A DNA stretch of 12,235 nucleotides from Gallionella sp. (lineage in GTDB: Bacteria > Pseudomonadota > Gammaproteobacteria > Burkholderiales > Gallionellaceae). Location: NCBI GenBank assembly GCA_025362155.1, contig JANYHX010000153.1, positions 1 to 12,235 on the forward strand, in the 5' to 3' direction. Of the stretch, positions 1 through 7,953 are shown piece after piece (positions within the stretch are counted from its first letter, which is position 1; each line of letters starts with the position of its first letter). The notes under the pieces are model-generated. The model saw only the letters and a program-made list of their open reading frames with translations. It was not told the DNA's origin and ran no database searches. The position numbers and the translations under genes are program-made.

Positions 1-1
1 G

Positions 2-1456
2 GCCTTTTTCAGTATCAGCCTGCTCTATGCGACCGTAGCGGCATTATCGTTTATTCCGCTCAAGCTGCATTGGCCGCGATTCAATTTGCAATTGGCAGGT
101 CAAATTGTTACCGATATTATCGCCTTGAACGTGCTTGCCTATATTAATGAAGGGCTGCGGAGTAGTGTCGGCTTGTTGTTAATGGTCTCGCTGGCGGCAG
201 CCGGGCTGATCAGCAGAGGCAAGATATCTCTATTTTTTGCTGCATTGACCAGTATTGCGGCACTGCTTGAGCATACCTATGAAGTACTGCATGGCGATGC
301 TGACGTGGGGCAATATGTACAGGTCGGATTGCTGTGTATTTCTTACTTTGCGGTGGCTTGGTTAGCGCACACCTTGGCGAAATATGCAGTTGATAGTCAA
401 CAGTTGGCCCAGCGGCGCGGGCGTGATCTGGTCAGTTTGTCTGAGGCGAATCGTCTGGTAATGCGCGATATGCAGGACGGCGTACTGGTAATAGATGGAG
501 AAGGCATGATCATGCAAATGAATGCCCGAGCTGAACAGTTATTGCGTAAAACTATTAGTCCGAAAAGCCCCCTGTTAGCAGCTTTTCCCATTTTGTTTGG
601 GCAATATGCGTTGTGGAAGCAATCAGGAAGCACTAGCCGTAACACGGTACAGTTAGATGTGGGATTGCAAGCCAGGTTGCGCTTTGTTTCCATTGAGCGT
701 GACGCGGCAAATGGCGCGGTGATTTTTCTGGAAGATATGCAGCGGATTCGCGCCGAAGCACAGCAAATCAAGCTGGCTGCACTGGGGCGTTTGACTGCGA
801 ATATTGCTCACGAGGTGCGTAATCCCTTGTCTGCAATTAGCTATGCGACCGAATTGTTGCAGGAGGAGCCGGGCGATGCGCGTCACCAACGCTTGTTGCA
901 AATCGTACTGGATAATACCCAGCGGATTAATCAGATCGTGCAAGACGTGATGCAATTGAATCGGCGTGATCGCGTACAGCCTGAGGTATTCGATTTGGCT
1001 ATAATGTTGCGCACCTTTGTAGAGGAATTCAATTCTGCAGAGCGTTTTGAACCGGGTTTGATAGTGGTGACAGGAGTGGCGGGAGGCGAGGTTTCCTTTG
1101 ATCGTGACCACCTGCGGCAGGTGCTGTGGAATTTATGTCGCAACGCATTGCGATATGGCAGCACTTTGCCCGGCAGCGTAGCGCTGACCATGCGCACAGA
1201 GCAGGGACGGGTCATGCTGACTGTTGAAGATGATGGTCCCGGTATCTCCGCCGAACATCAAGGCAAATTATTCGAGCCCTTTTTCACTACTGCGCCGGAT
1301 GGGACCGGTCTGGGTTTGTATATTGCCAAGGAATTATGCGAAGCAAATGGCGCGCTGCTGGAATATCAAGCAGGGAGGGCGCAGCCGAGGGCGTGTTTTT
1401 GTATAACATTTGGATATCTGCGTCGAGATGGTGAAAGGCATGGGCATGGCGAATAA
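2..1456 (+). CDS. pilS: PilS-type membrane sensor histidine kinase (5' partial)
   Basis: Sensor kinase that would autophosphorylate on His and pass the phosphate to PilR, encoded next door. The frame is open to the left edge, so the TTG at 86 is internal and the true start lies outside. The fragment of 484 residues is a little short of the roughly 530 usual for PilS, so one or two N-terminal helices are probably missing. Visible in order: about five hydrophobic helices up to about nt 390; a PAS-like segment (MQDGVLVIDGEG, nt 470-505); the H-box AHEVRNPLSAISYA with the phospho-accepting His at nt 809-811; N-box LWNLCRNALRYG (about nt 1127-1162); G1 box EDDGPGIS; F-box LFEPFFT; G2 box GTGLGLYIAKEL. 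All ATPase boxes are intact. The H-box resembles PilS more than NtrB, and the polytopic N-terminus agrees. The stop overlaps the start of pilR by 11 nt, suggesting translational coupling. Confidence 0.9.
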   Translation, partial: AFFSISLLYATVAALSFIPLKLHWPRFNLQLAGQIVTDIIALNVLAYINEGLRSSVGLLLMVSLAAAGLISRGKISLFFAALTSIAALLEHTYEVLHGDADVGQYVQVGLLCISYFAVAWLAHTLAKYAVDSQQLAQRRGRDLVSLSEANRLVMRDMQDGVLVIDGEGMIMQMNARAEQLLRKTISPKSPLLAAFPILFGQYALWKQSGSTSRNTVQLDVGLQARLRFVSIERDAANGAVIFLEDMQRIRAEAQQIKLAALGRLTANIAHEVRNPLSAISYATELLQEEPGDARHQRLLQIVLDNTQRINQIVQDVMQLNRRDRVQPEVFDLAIMLRTFVEEFNSAERFEPGLIVVTGVAGGEVSFDRDHLRQVLWNLCRNALRYGSTLPGSVALTMRTEQGRVMLTVEDDGPGISAEHQGKLFEPFFTTAPDGTGLGLYIAKELCEANGALLEYQAGRAQPRACFCITFGYLRRDGERHGHGE

Positions 1457-2801
1457 CATGAAGAGCCATAAGGTGTTGCTGGTGGATGATGAGCCGGACA
1501 TTCTGGAGCTGCTGGAACTGGCATTGCGCAAGATGGGACTGGAGGTGGATAAAGCGGAAAATGTGCGCGAGGCATTGGCCAAATTGGCGGCGCGGCGCTA
1601 TGACCTGTGTTTGACCGACATGCGTTTGCCCGATGGCGATGGTCTGCAAGTGGTGCAGCATATCGCGCAGCACAATCTGGATGTTCCGGTGGCCGTGATC
1701 ACCGCGCATGGCAATACCGAAAATGCTGTCACGGCGCTCAAGGCGGGCGCGTTCGATTACTTGAGCAAACCGGTTTCACTGGATCAGTTGCGAGCCTTGG
1801 TGAAATCCGCGCTGAAGCTGCCACAGGCAGGCCCATCCGGCGACAAGATGCTGCTCGGACATTCACCGGCCATGCAGAAGGTGCGTGACTTGATCAAGCG
1901 TGTGGCGCGCAGCCAGGCGCCGGTACACATCAGCGGAGAGTCGGGTAGCGGCAAGGAATTGGCGGCACGACTGATCGTGCAAAGCGGCGCGCGGCATGAC
2001 CAGCCGTTCATTGCGGTGAACTGTGGGGCCATTCCTGCAAATTTGATGGAGAATGAATTTTTCGGCTACAAGAAAGGCGCGTTTACCGGCGCGGACAAGG
2101 ACCGGGACGGTTTTTTCCAGGCGGCGCACGGCGGGACATTGTTTCTCGATGAGGTCGCGGATTTGCCGTTACCCATGCAGGTGAAATTATTGCGCGCGAT
2201 CCAGGAGAAGCGCGTGCGCAAAATCGGCGCCACTGGCGAAGAGCCTGTGGACGTGCGCATCATCAGCGCGACGCACCACGATTTGGCTGAACGCGTCCGG
2301 CAGGGTGGATTCCGTCAGGACTTGTATTACCGCCTTAGCGTGATTCCGATTCAGATGCCTGCATTGCGTGAGTCGCGTGAAGATATTCCGGAAATCGCAA
2401 GTCGGATTTTGGAGCGTTTGCGCGGTGATTCAGATGTGCGTTTTTCAGAAAATGTGTTGCGTGCGCTCCAAAGCTACAGCTTTCCAGGCAATGTGCGCGA
2501 ACTGGAAAATATCATCGAAAGGGCATTGGCGATGTGTTTCGGCGGGGTGATCGAAGAGCAGGACTTATTGTTGGTGCCTGTAGAACATAATCAACCTGAT
2601 AATGCAGCCCTCAGCAGCAAATACCCGCTACCGAAATATTTGGATCAAGTCGAGCGGCAAGCCTTGCTGGAAGCGCTGGAGCAGACCGGATTTAATCGCA
2701 CCGCTGCTGCCAAGCTGTTGGGGCTGACGTTCCGCACCATGCGCTACCGCATGGTGCGACTCGGCATCAAGGATCCGCATGGAACAGACGATGCGGAATG
2801 A
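1446..2801 (+). CDS. pilR: PilR-type sigma-54-dependent response regulator
   Basis: Cytoplasmic NtrC-family activator, partner of the upstream kinase; in the classical system it activates pilA with RpoN. The 451 residues show three parts. The receiver domain has acidic pair D14/D15, phospho-acceptor D58 in LTDMRLP and conserved K108. The sigma-54 AAA+ domain has Walker A GESGSGKE at 164-171, the sigma-54 contact loop GAFTGA at 211-216 and Walker B LFLDE ending about 236. A Fis-type helix-turn-helix lies at about 404-442 (NRTAAAKLLGLTFRTMRYRM). Several in-frame starts exist. ATG 1446 was chosen because a Shine-Dalgarno-like GGTGAAAGG at 1430-1438 lies 7 nt upstream and the receiver begins a few residues later; ATG 1458 and TTG 1410 are alternatives. 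The ESELFG motif before GAFTGA reads ENEFFG, a mild departure. No pilA lies in the window, so the target is inferred from the family. Confidence 0.92.
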   Translation: MANNMKSHKVLLVDDEPDILELLELALRKMGLEVDKAENVREALAKLAARRYDLCLTDMRLPDGDGLQVVQHIAQHNLDVPVAVITAHGNTENAVTALKAGAFDYLSKPVSLDQLRALVKSALKLPQAGPSGDKMLLGHSPAMQKVRDLIKRVARSQAPVHISGESGSGKELAARLIVQSGARHDQPFIAVNCGAIPANLMENEFFGYKKGAFTGADKDRDGFFQAAHGGTLFLDEVADLPLPMQVKLLRAIQEKRVRKIGATGEEPVDVRIISATHHDLAERVRQGGFRQDLYYRLSVIPIQMPALRESREDIPEIASRILERLRGDSDVRFSENVLRALQSYSFPGNVRELENIIERALAMCFGGVIEEQDLLLVPVEHNQPDNAALSSKYPLPKYLDQVERQALLEALEQTGFNRTAAAKLLGLTFRTMRYRMVRLGIKDPHGTDDAE

Positions 2802-3354
2802 CATCCCGTTGAAAATCGATGCGCAAGGTTTGTTGGCCGGTTGCGAATATGTCCCGTCGCCGAACTGTGACGACCGCCCTCCGGGAGTCATCGAATTGCT
2901 GGTGATACACAACATCAGCCTGCTGCCGGGCGAGTTTGGCGGCGATGGCGTGCAACGGCTGTTCACCAACACGCTGGATGCGGCAGCCCATCCCTATTAC
3001 GCAACTATCGCCGGGTTGAAGGTGTCGGCACACTTCTTTGTGCGCCGCGACGGGCAGATCGTGCAGTTCGTTCCCTGCCTGAAACGGGCCTGGCATGCCG
3101 GGGAATCCTGCTGGCAGGGGGTCTCGCGCTGCAACGATTTTTCGATTGGCATTGAATTGGAGGGGAGCGATGAGGAGCCGTTTACCGATGCACAATACAC
3201 CGGGCTCATTCGTTTGACCATTGCGTTGCGTTCAGTCTACCCGATACAGGGTATTGCGGGCCATAGCGATATCGCTCCGCAGCGTAAGACCGATCCCGGT
3301 CCCTGTTTCGATTGGGTACGTTATCTGACTGGCTGCACAAAGTTAAGAGGGTAG
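2779..3354 (+). CDS. ampD: 1,6-anhydro-N-acetylmuramyl-L-alanine amidase AmpD
   Basis: Cytosolic zinc amidase of peptidoglycan recycling; it removes the stem peptide from anhydro-MurNAc peptides. In enterobacteria and pseudomonads its loss raises the muropeptides that activate AmpR and induce AmpC. The 191 residues match the family length, and no signal peptide is seen, as expected for AmpD rather than periplasmic AmiD. Zinc ligands by alignment with enterobacterial AmpD (H34, H154, D164) are H44 in LLVIHN, H162 in AGHSDIAP and D172 in KTDPGP. The catalytic pair is E126 in IGIELEG and K170. The typical motifs SAHFFVRRDG and RAWHAG are present. ATG 2779 has AAGGA at 2769-2773 and lies inside the end of pilR (23-nt overlap); ATG 2791 is a possible alternative. 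Overlap with pilR implies cotranscription with pilSR. No ampR or ampC is visible. Confidence 0.95.
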   Translation: MEQTMRNDIPLKIDAQGLLAGCEYVPSPNCDDRPPGVIELLVIHNISLLPGEFGGDGVQRLFTNTLDAAAHPYYATIAGLKVSAHFFVRRDGQIVQFVPCLKRAWHAGESCWQGVSRCNDFSIGIELEGSDEEPFTDAQYTGLIRLTIALRSVYPIQGIAGHSDIAPQRKTDPGPCFDWVRYLTGCTKLRG

Positions 3355-3385
3355 CGGCGTATTCTGCATTAAAAGCGGCGCTTGG

Positions 3386-3403
3386 CAGGGTAACCTGATT
3401 TTT
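3386..3403 (+). terminator. weak possible terminator after ampD
   Basis: A four-pair stem CAGG/CCTG closed by a GTAA tetraloop (3386-3397) is followed by ATTTTT (3398-3403). The stem is short, so this is only a candidate end for the pilS-pilR-ampD transcript; no better one lies in the 213-bp gap. Confidence 0.25.
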
Positions 3404-3461
3404 GCCACATGCAAGTTTTTGCGCATGGGTTTAGTAGAATAGATACAGAATATTTTTTTGC

Positions 3462-3489
3462 TTGCAATATTTTTGTTAACTACTACAAT
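3462..3489 (+). promoter_or_regulatory. candidate sigma-70 promoter of nrdA
   Basis: TTGCAA (3462-3467, four of six to TTGACA) and TACAAT (3484-3489, five of six to TATAAT) are separated by 16 bp. Transcription would start at about 3496, leaving a leader of about 70 nt before nrdA. The -10 element lies inside the first NrdR-like box and the second box sits just downstream, an arrangement suited to repression. Confidence 0.55.
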
Positions 3490-3526
3490 TAGCTCCGCCG
3501 CTAGAAAAAATTACTAGATATAGTAG
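3480..3526 (+). promoter_or_regulatory. paired NrdR-box operators upstream of nrdA
   Basis: Two 16-bp sites, 3480-3495 and 3511-3526, have cores CTACAATTAG (3483-3492) and CTAGATATAG (3514-3523). Against the ten-base NrdR-box core CwAtATaTwG (from memory) they match 7 and 9 positions. The cores start 31 bp apart, about three helical turns, which is the known spacing of NrdR box pairs. NrdR is a zinc-ribbon/ATP-cone repressor of ribonucleotide reductase genes. The nrdR gene itself is not in the window, so regulation is inferred. Confidence 0.7.
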
Positions 3527-3567
3527 TTTTCGTTTTTGGGGTTAAAAAGTTTAAAGGGAAAAATCTT

Positions 3568-6435
3568 ATGCTGCATGCCGCTACTGATAGCATTTCAACC
3601 TCTCCGATGCTTGCCAATAACGTTTCTGACTCAATTCAGTCGCCCCCCCCTAATCCGTTCGATCAATACAAGGTAATTCGCCGCAATGGTTCCGTGGTGG
3701 TCTTTGAACCAGCCAAGATTTCGATTGCGCTGACCAAGGCGTTTATCGCGGTTAATGGAGGCCAAGGTGCGGCATCGGCGCGCGTTCGCGAGATGGTCGA
3801 ACAGTTGACTAGTGGTGTTGTTTCGGCGCTGATGCGCCGTCAGCCGCATGGCGGGACGATGCACATCGAAGATATTCAGGATCAGGTTGAGTTGGGTTTG
3901 ATGCGTTCCGGCGAGCACGATGTTGCCCGCACCTATGTACTGTACCGCGAAGAGCGCTCACGTTCTCGCGCCAAGTCAAAAAGCAAAGAGCCGATTCATA
4001 TTATCAATGTCACCGGTGAGGATGGGGTGGCGCGTCCACTCGATTTGGATCGTCTTTCCGCGTTGGTGCAGGATGCCTGTGCGGGCCTGGGCGATGCGGT
4101 TGCCGCAGATGCGGTTATCAAGCTGACGCTCAAGGATTTGTACGATGGCGTGGCGTTGCACGAAGTGCGCAAATGTCTGGTGCTGTCCGCGCGTTCCTTG
4201 ATCGAAAAAGAACCGGCCTATAATTTTGTCACCGCACGTTTGTTGCTGAATACCATTTGCAGCGAGACGCTGGGCGAAGAAATCGCGCCTGGGGATATGG
4301 CGACACGCTATGCGACCTATTTTCCAAAATTCATCAAGCAGGGTATCAAGGCGGAATTGCTGGATGCGCGCCTGGGACAGTTTGATTTGAAGCGACTCGC
4401 CAAGGAACTGGATGCGCAGCGTGATTTGCAATTTGGCTATCTTGGCCTGCAAACCTTGTATGACCGCTATTTTTTACATATCGAAGGCAAGCGCATCGAA
4501 TTGCCGCAAGCATTTTTCATGCGTGTCGCAATGGGGCTGGCGCTGAATGAGATAGACCGCGAAGCGCGCGCGGTGGAATTCTATCGCCTGCTATCCAGCT
4601 TTGATTTCATGAGCTCGACGCCGACACTCTTTAATTCCGGTTCGCAGCGTTCGCAGCTGTCTTCGTGCTATCTGACTACGGTGGCGGATGATCTCGACGG
4701 GATATACGAAGCTATCAAGGAAAATGCATTACTCGCCAAATACGCCGGAGGTTTGGGGAATGACTGGACGCCAGTACGAGCACTGGGGGCGCACATCAAG
4801 GGAACGAATGGACAATCGCAAGGGGTGGTGCCGTTCCTGAAGGTGGTGAACGATACCGCCGTCGCGGTGAATCAGGGCGGAAAACGCAAGGGCGCGGTGT
4901 GCGCCTATCTGGAAACCTGGCATCTGGATATTGAGGAATTTTTGGATCTGCGCAAGAACACCGGCGATGATCGTCGCCGCACTCACGACATGAATACCGC
5001 CAACTGGATCCCCGACCTATTTATGAAGCGCGTTATGGAGAATGGCGACTGGACCTTGTTCTCGCCATCCAACGTGCCGGATTTGCATGACAAGTATGGT
5101 GCCGATTTCGAGCGTGCCTATACTGCATATGAGGCGAAAACCGCCAGCGGCGAACTCAAGCTGTTCAAAAAGGTTCCGGCGGCCAGCTTGTGGCGCAAGA
5201 TGCTGACCATGCTGTTTGAGACTGGCCATCCGTGGATTACTTTTAAGGATCCCTGCAACATCCGTTCGCCGCAGCAACATGTGGGTGTGGTACACAGTTC
5301 CAATCTGTGTACTGAAATTACCCTGAATACTAGTGACGAAGAGATCGCCGTGTGTAACCTCGGCTCGATCAATCTGGCTGCGCACTTGTACCCCCAAAAT
5401 GACAAAAATGGGCGACACGAAAAAGCCGGGCAAATCGATCATGACAAGCTGCGCCGCACCATCACTACTGCAATGCGCATGCTGGATAACGTGATCGACA
5501 TTAACTACTACGCAGTGGGCAAAGCGCGTAATTCCAACCTCAAACACCGCCCGGTGGGCCTTGGCATCATGGGCTTTCAGGATTGTTTGCATGAGCTGCG
5601 CATTCCTTATGCATCCGATGCAGCAGTGGAGTTTGCCGACCGTTCGATGGAGGCGGTTTGCTACTACGCCTATTGGGCATCTACCGAATTGGCCGAAGAG
5701 CGCGGTCGTTATGCCACCTATCGCGGCAGCCTTTGGGATCGTGGAATTCTTCCGCAAGACTCTCTCGACTTGCTGCGTCAGGAGCGTGGCGGTTATGTCG
5801 AAGTGGATATGTCGGCCAGTATGGATTGGGAGGCACTGCGTGCGCGCATCAAACAACATGGCATGCGCAATTCCAATTGTGTCGCGATTGCGCCTACCGC
5901 CACCATATCCAACATTATCGGCGTGTCGGCTTGCATCGAGCCGACCTATCAGAATATTTTCGTGAAGTCGAACCTGTCCGGTGAATTTACCGTCATCAAT
6001 GAGCATCTTGTGGCTGACCTGAAACACCTCGGCCTGTGGGATGAAGTGATGATCGCCGACCTGAAATATTTCGATGGCACCTTGGCGAAAATTGATCGCA
6101 TCCCCACAGAGCTTCGCAGTCTGTATGCCACCGCCTTTGAAGTGGAGCCAAGTTGGCTAATCGAAGCCGCATCGCGCCGTCAGAAGTGGATAGATCAGGC
6201 GCAGTCGTTAAACATTTATATGGCGGGCGTGTCGGGCCGAAAACTGGATGAGACGTATAAATTGGCCTGGCTGCGTGGCTTGAAGACAACTTACTATTTA
6301 CGCACCATGGGTGCCACTTCGGCAGAGAAATCCACCGGGCGGGTCGGTGCGCTGAATGCGGTTCCAACTACAGGCAGTACAGAAGAAAATCAGTTTTGTT
6401 CGATTGATAATCCTGAATGTGAGGCTTGCCAATAA
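3568..6435 (+). CDS. nrdA: class Ia ribonucleoside-diphosphate reductase, alpha subunit
   Basis: Large catalytic subunit of aerobic ribonucleotide reductase; with NrdB it reduces NDPs to dNDPs in the cytosol. It has 955 residues, longer than the 761 of E. coli NrdA. The N-terminus carries an intact ATP-cone (about 34-132; RRNGSVVVFEPAKI motif) followed by a second, degenerate cone-like segment (about 144-235). The catalytic barrel shows C367 (equivalent of C225) in SSCYL, N579/C581/E583 in NLCTEI (N437/C439/E441) and C596 in AVCNLGS (C462). Radical-transfer tyrosines are Y909/Y910 in TTYYLR. The C-terminal tail ends CEACQ, with C951/C954 as the likely thioredoxin/glutaredoxin-reduced pair and C944 nearby. 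ATG 3568 has AAAGGGA at 3553-3559. Codons 26-28 lie in a run of eight C. The promoter and NrdR-like boxes lie directly upstream, and nrdB follows after 140 bp. Confidence 0.97.
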   Translation: MLHAATDSISTSPMLANNVSDSIQSPPPNPFDQYKVIRRNGSVVVFEPAKISIALTKAFIAVNGGQGAASARVREMVEQLTSGVVSALMRRQPHGGTMHIEDIQDQVELGLMRSGEHDVARTYVLYREERSRSRAKSKSKEPIHIINVTGEDGVARPLDLDRLSALVQDACAGLGDAVAADAVIKLTLKDLYDGVALHEVRKCLVLSARSLIEKEPAYNFVTARLLLNTICSETLGEEIAPGDMATRYATYFPKFIKQGIKAELLDARLGQFDLKRLAKELDAQRDLQFGYLGLQTLYDRYFLHIEGKRIELPQAFFMRVAMGLALNEIDREARAVEFYRLLSSFDFMSSTPTLFNSGSQRSQLSSCYLTTVADDLDGIYEAIKENALLAKYAGGLGNDWTPVRALGAHIKGTNGQSQGVVPFLKVVNDTAVAVNQGGKRKGAVCAYLETWHLDIEEFLDLRKNTGDDRRRTHDMNTANWIPDLFMKRVMENGDWTLFSPSNVPDLHDKYGADFERAYTAYEAKTASGELKLFKKVPAASLWRKMLTMLFETGHPWITFKDPCNIRSPQQHVGVVHSSNLCTEITLNTSDEEIAVCNLGSINLAAHLYPQNDKNGRHEKAGQIDHDKLRRTITTAMRMLDNVIDINYYAVGKARNSNLKHRPVGLGIMGFQDCLHELRIPYASDAAVEFADRSMEAVCYYAYWASTELAEERGRYATYRGSLWDRGILPQDSLDLLRQERGGYVEVDMSASMDWEALRARIKQHGMRNSNCVAIAPTATISNIIGVSACIEPTYQNIFVKSNLSGEFTVINEHLVADLKHLGLWDEVMIADLKYFDGTLAKIDRIPTELRSLYATAFEVEPSWLIEAASRRQKWIDQAQSLNIYMAGVSGRKLDETYKLAWLRGLKTTYYLRTMGATSAEKSTGRVGALNAVPTTGSTEENQFCSIDNPECEACQ

Positions 6436-6575
6436 ACCGAACATTCATGATTGCGGTGTAAGCTAATTTGCACAGCTAGTTAAGCGTAGTGGCCGAAAGC
6501 ACAATTCTGATATGAGGCTTGAGTAATGGCAGCCTGAAGACGAAAAAACAGTAGGGTATAAAGGAGAAAAATAAT
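6436..6575. other. nrdA-nrdB spacer
   Basis: This 140-bp gap shows no second NrdR-like box, no strong terminator and no convincing promoter. TATAAA at 6557-6562 overlaps the nrdB ribosome binding site and has no -35 element at suitable distance. Cotranscription of nrdA and nrdB is the simplest reading. No small ORF with a ribosome binding site was seen. Confidence 0.4.
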
Positions 6576-7742
6576 ATGCTGAATTTTGAGGAAGACATCA
6601 AGGCATCCGCGATGCCATTGGGGATGATGCGTATTTCTTCATTCGGAGAATCACTGATCATGCAAAAATTAGCTATCCAGATTGACGATAGCGGTATGGC
6701 CGAACCAACAGTTCCGGCCAAGGTAGCCGGACGCATTCGTGTCGAAGACAAGCGCATTATTAATTGCAACGCGGACGTGAACCAGCTGGTGCCGTTTAAG
6801 TACAAGTGGGCATGGGAAAAATATTTGGCCGCCTGCGCCAATCACTGGATGCCGCAGGAAGTGAACATGACCGCAGACATTGCGCTATGGAAAAGCGACA
6901 AGTTGAGCGAGGATGAACGGCTCCTGGTGAAACGCAACCTTGGTTTTTTCACTACGGCGGATAGCCTGGCAGCGAACAACATCGTGCTCGGCACCTATCG
7001 CCACATCAGCAATCCGGAGTGCCGCCAATACCTGCTGCGCCAGGCGTTTGAAGAGGCGATCCATACCCACGCCTACCAATACATCGTGGAAAGCCTGGGC
7101 CTGGATGAAGGCGAAATATTCAATATGTACCACGAGGTGCCGAGCATACGCGCCAAGGACGAGTTCCTGTTGCCGTTCATTGACACATTAACCAACCCTG
7201 CCTTCAAGACCGGTACACCGGAAGCGGATCGTCAGTTGCTGCGCAGCCTGATCGTGTTCGCCTGCATCATGGAAGGTTTATTTTTCTACGTAGGCTTCGT
7301 GCAGATACTTGCGTTGGGACGCCAGAATAAAATGACCGGGGCGGCCGAACAATATCAATACATTCTACGTGACGAATCCATGCACCTGAATTTCGGCGTG
7401 GACGTAATCAACCAGATCAAAATGGAGAACCCGCATCTGTGGACCACGGAATTCCGCGAGGAAATTCGGGGTTTGATGCAAAAGGGCGTGGAGTTGGAAT
7501 ATGCCTATGCCGAAGACACCATGCCGCGCGGCGTGCTGGGTCTGAATGCAACGATGTTTAAAGAATACTTACGTTTTATTGCCAATCGCCGCTGCCAGCA
7601 AATCGGTGTGGATGTGTTGTATCAAGGTGCGACTAATCCGTTCCCGTGGATGGCAGAAATGATAGACCTCAAGAAGGAGAAAAACTTTTTTGAAACCCGT
7701 GTCACCGAATATCAGACCGGTGGCGCGTTGTCCTGGGATTAG
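6576..7742 (+). CDS. nrdB: class Ia ribonucleoside-diphosphate reductase, beta subunit
   Basis: Diiron-tyrosyl radical subunit that supplies the radical to NrdA. The 388 residues carry a full set of cofactor residues with the spacing of E. coli NrdB: D129 (D84) in TADSLAAN, E160 and H163 (E115, H118) in EEAIHTHAY, radical Y167 (Y122), E233 (E204) in MEGLFF, and E267 and H270 (E238, H241) in RDESMH. The intact tyrosine argues for a normal class Ia enzyme rather than a Tyr-less class Ic type. The C-terminus, [12 protein letters not shown], is the tail that docks on NrdA. ATG 6576 follows AAGGAG at 6561-6566 with 9-nt spacing and gives the MLNFEED start expected of betaproteobacterial NrdB. The first 60 or so residues are poorly conserved and contain several Met codons, but those lack such a binding site. 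Confidence 0.97.
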   Translation: MLNFEEDIKASAMPLGMMRISSFGESLIMQKLAIQIDDSGMAEPTVPAKVAGRIRVEDKRIINCNADVNQLVPFKYKWAWEKYLAACANHWMPQEVNMTADIALWKSDKLSEDERLLVKRNLGFFTTADSLAANNIVLGTYRHISNPECRQYLLRQAFEEAIHTHAYQYIVESLGLDEGEIFNMYHEVPSIRAKDEFLLPFIDTLTNPAFKTGTPEADRQLLRSLIVFACIMEGLFFYVGFVQILALGRQNKMTGAAEQYQYILRDESMHLNFGVDVINQIKMENPHLWTTEFREEIRGLMQKGVELEYAYAEDTMPRGVLGLNATMFKEYLRFIANRRCQQIGVDVLYQGATNPFPWMAEMIDLKKEKNFFETRVTEYQTGGALSWD

Positions 7743-7749
7743 CTTGTAC

Positions 7750-7799
7750 AGCCATAACGGATTACTACGCCACCTTAAAACGGGGCGAAGTAGCTGGCT
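7750..7799 (+). terminator. imperfect hairpin after nrdB
   Basis: Outer arms AGCC (7750-7753) and GGCT (7796-7799) enclose ATTACTACGCC (7761-7771) and GGCGAAGTAG (7784-7793). The inner arms pair in two blocks of four and about five, split by an A-A mismatch. It starts 8 bp after the nrdB stop, but no T-tract follows, so it may be an mRNA 3' stabiliser or a weak terminator. Confidence 0.35.
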
Positions 7800-7953
7800 A
7801 TAGGTTGCAAATGGTGCTGCATAGCTATTTGAGGGTACTGGACTTAAGGGATGGGCTTTAGTTCTTGCTTGAATTAAGCATGGGCTGGGGGTGTAAGTGT
7901 AGTAAACGTAAGAGTAGTATTTTTCTAACTTTCATCATTGAAGGAGAATTAAA

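Noticed and set aside
86..88. TTG 86 as the pilS start
   Set aside because: The frame continues to the left edge with a further hydrophobic helix, so the gene is truncated by the window.
5017..6027. 336-residue open frame antisense to nrdA
   Set aside because: It lies wholly opposite conserved nrdA catalytic codons, matches no family I recognise and has the composition of a shadow frame.
6557..6562. TATAAA before nrdB as a promoter -10
   Set aside because: It abuts the Shine-Dalgarno, would give an almost leaderless message, and has no -35 at 16-18 bp.
6476..6841. Antisense open frame covering the nrdA-nrdB gap and the start of nrdB
   Set aside because: It overlaps the nrdB ribosome binding site and N-terminal codons, and shows no recognisable domain.
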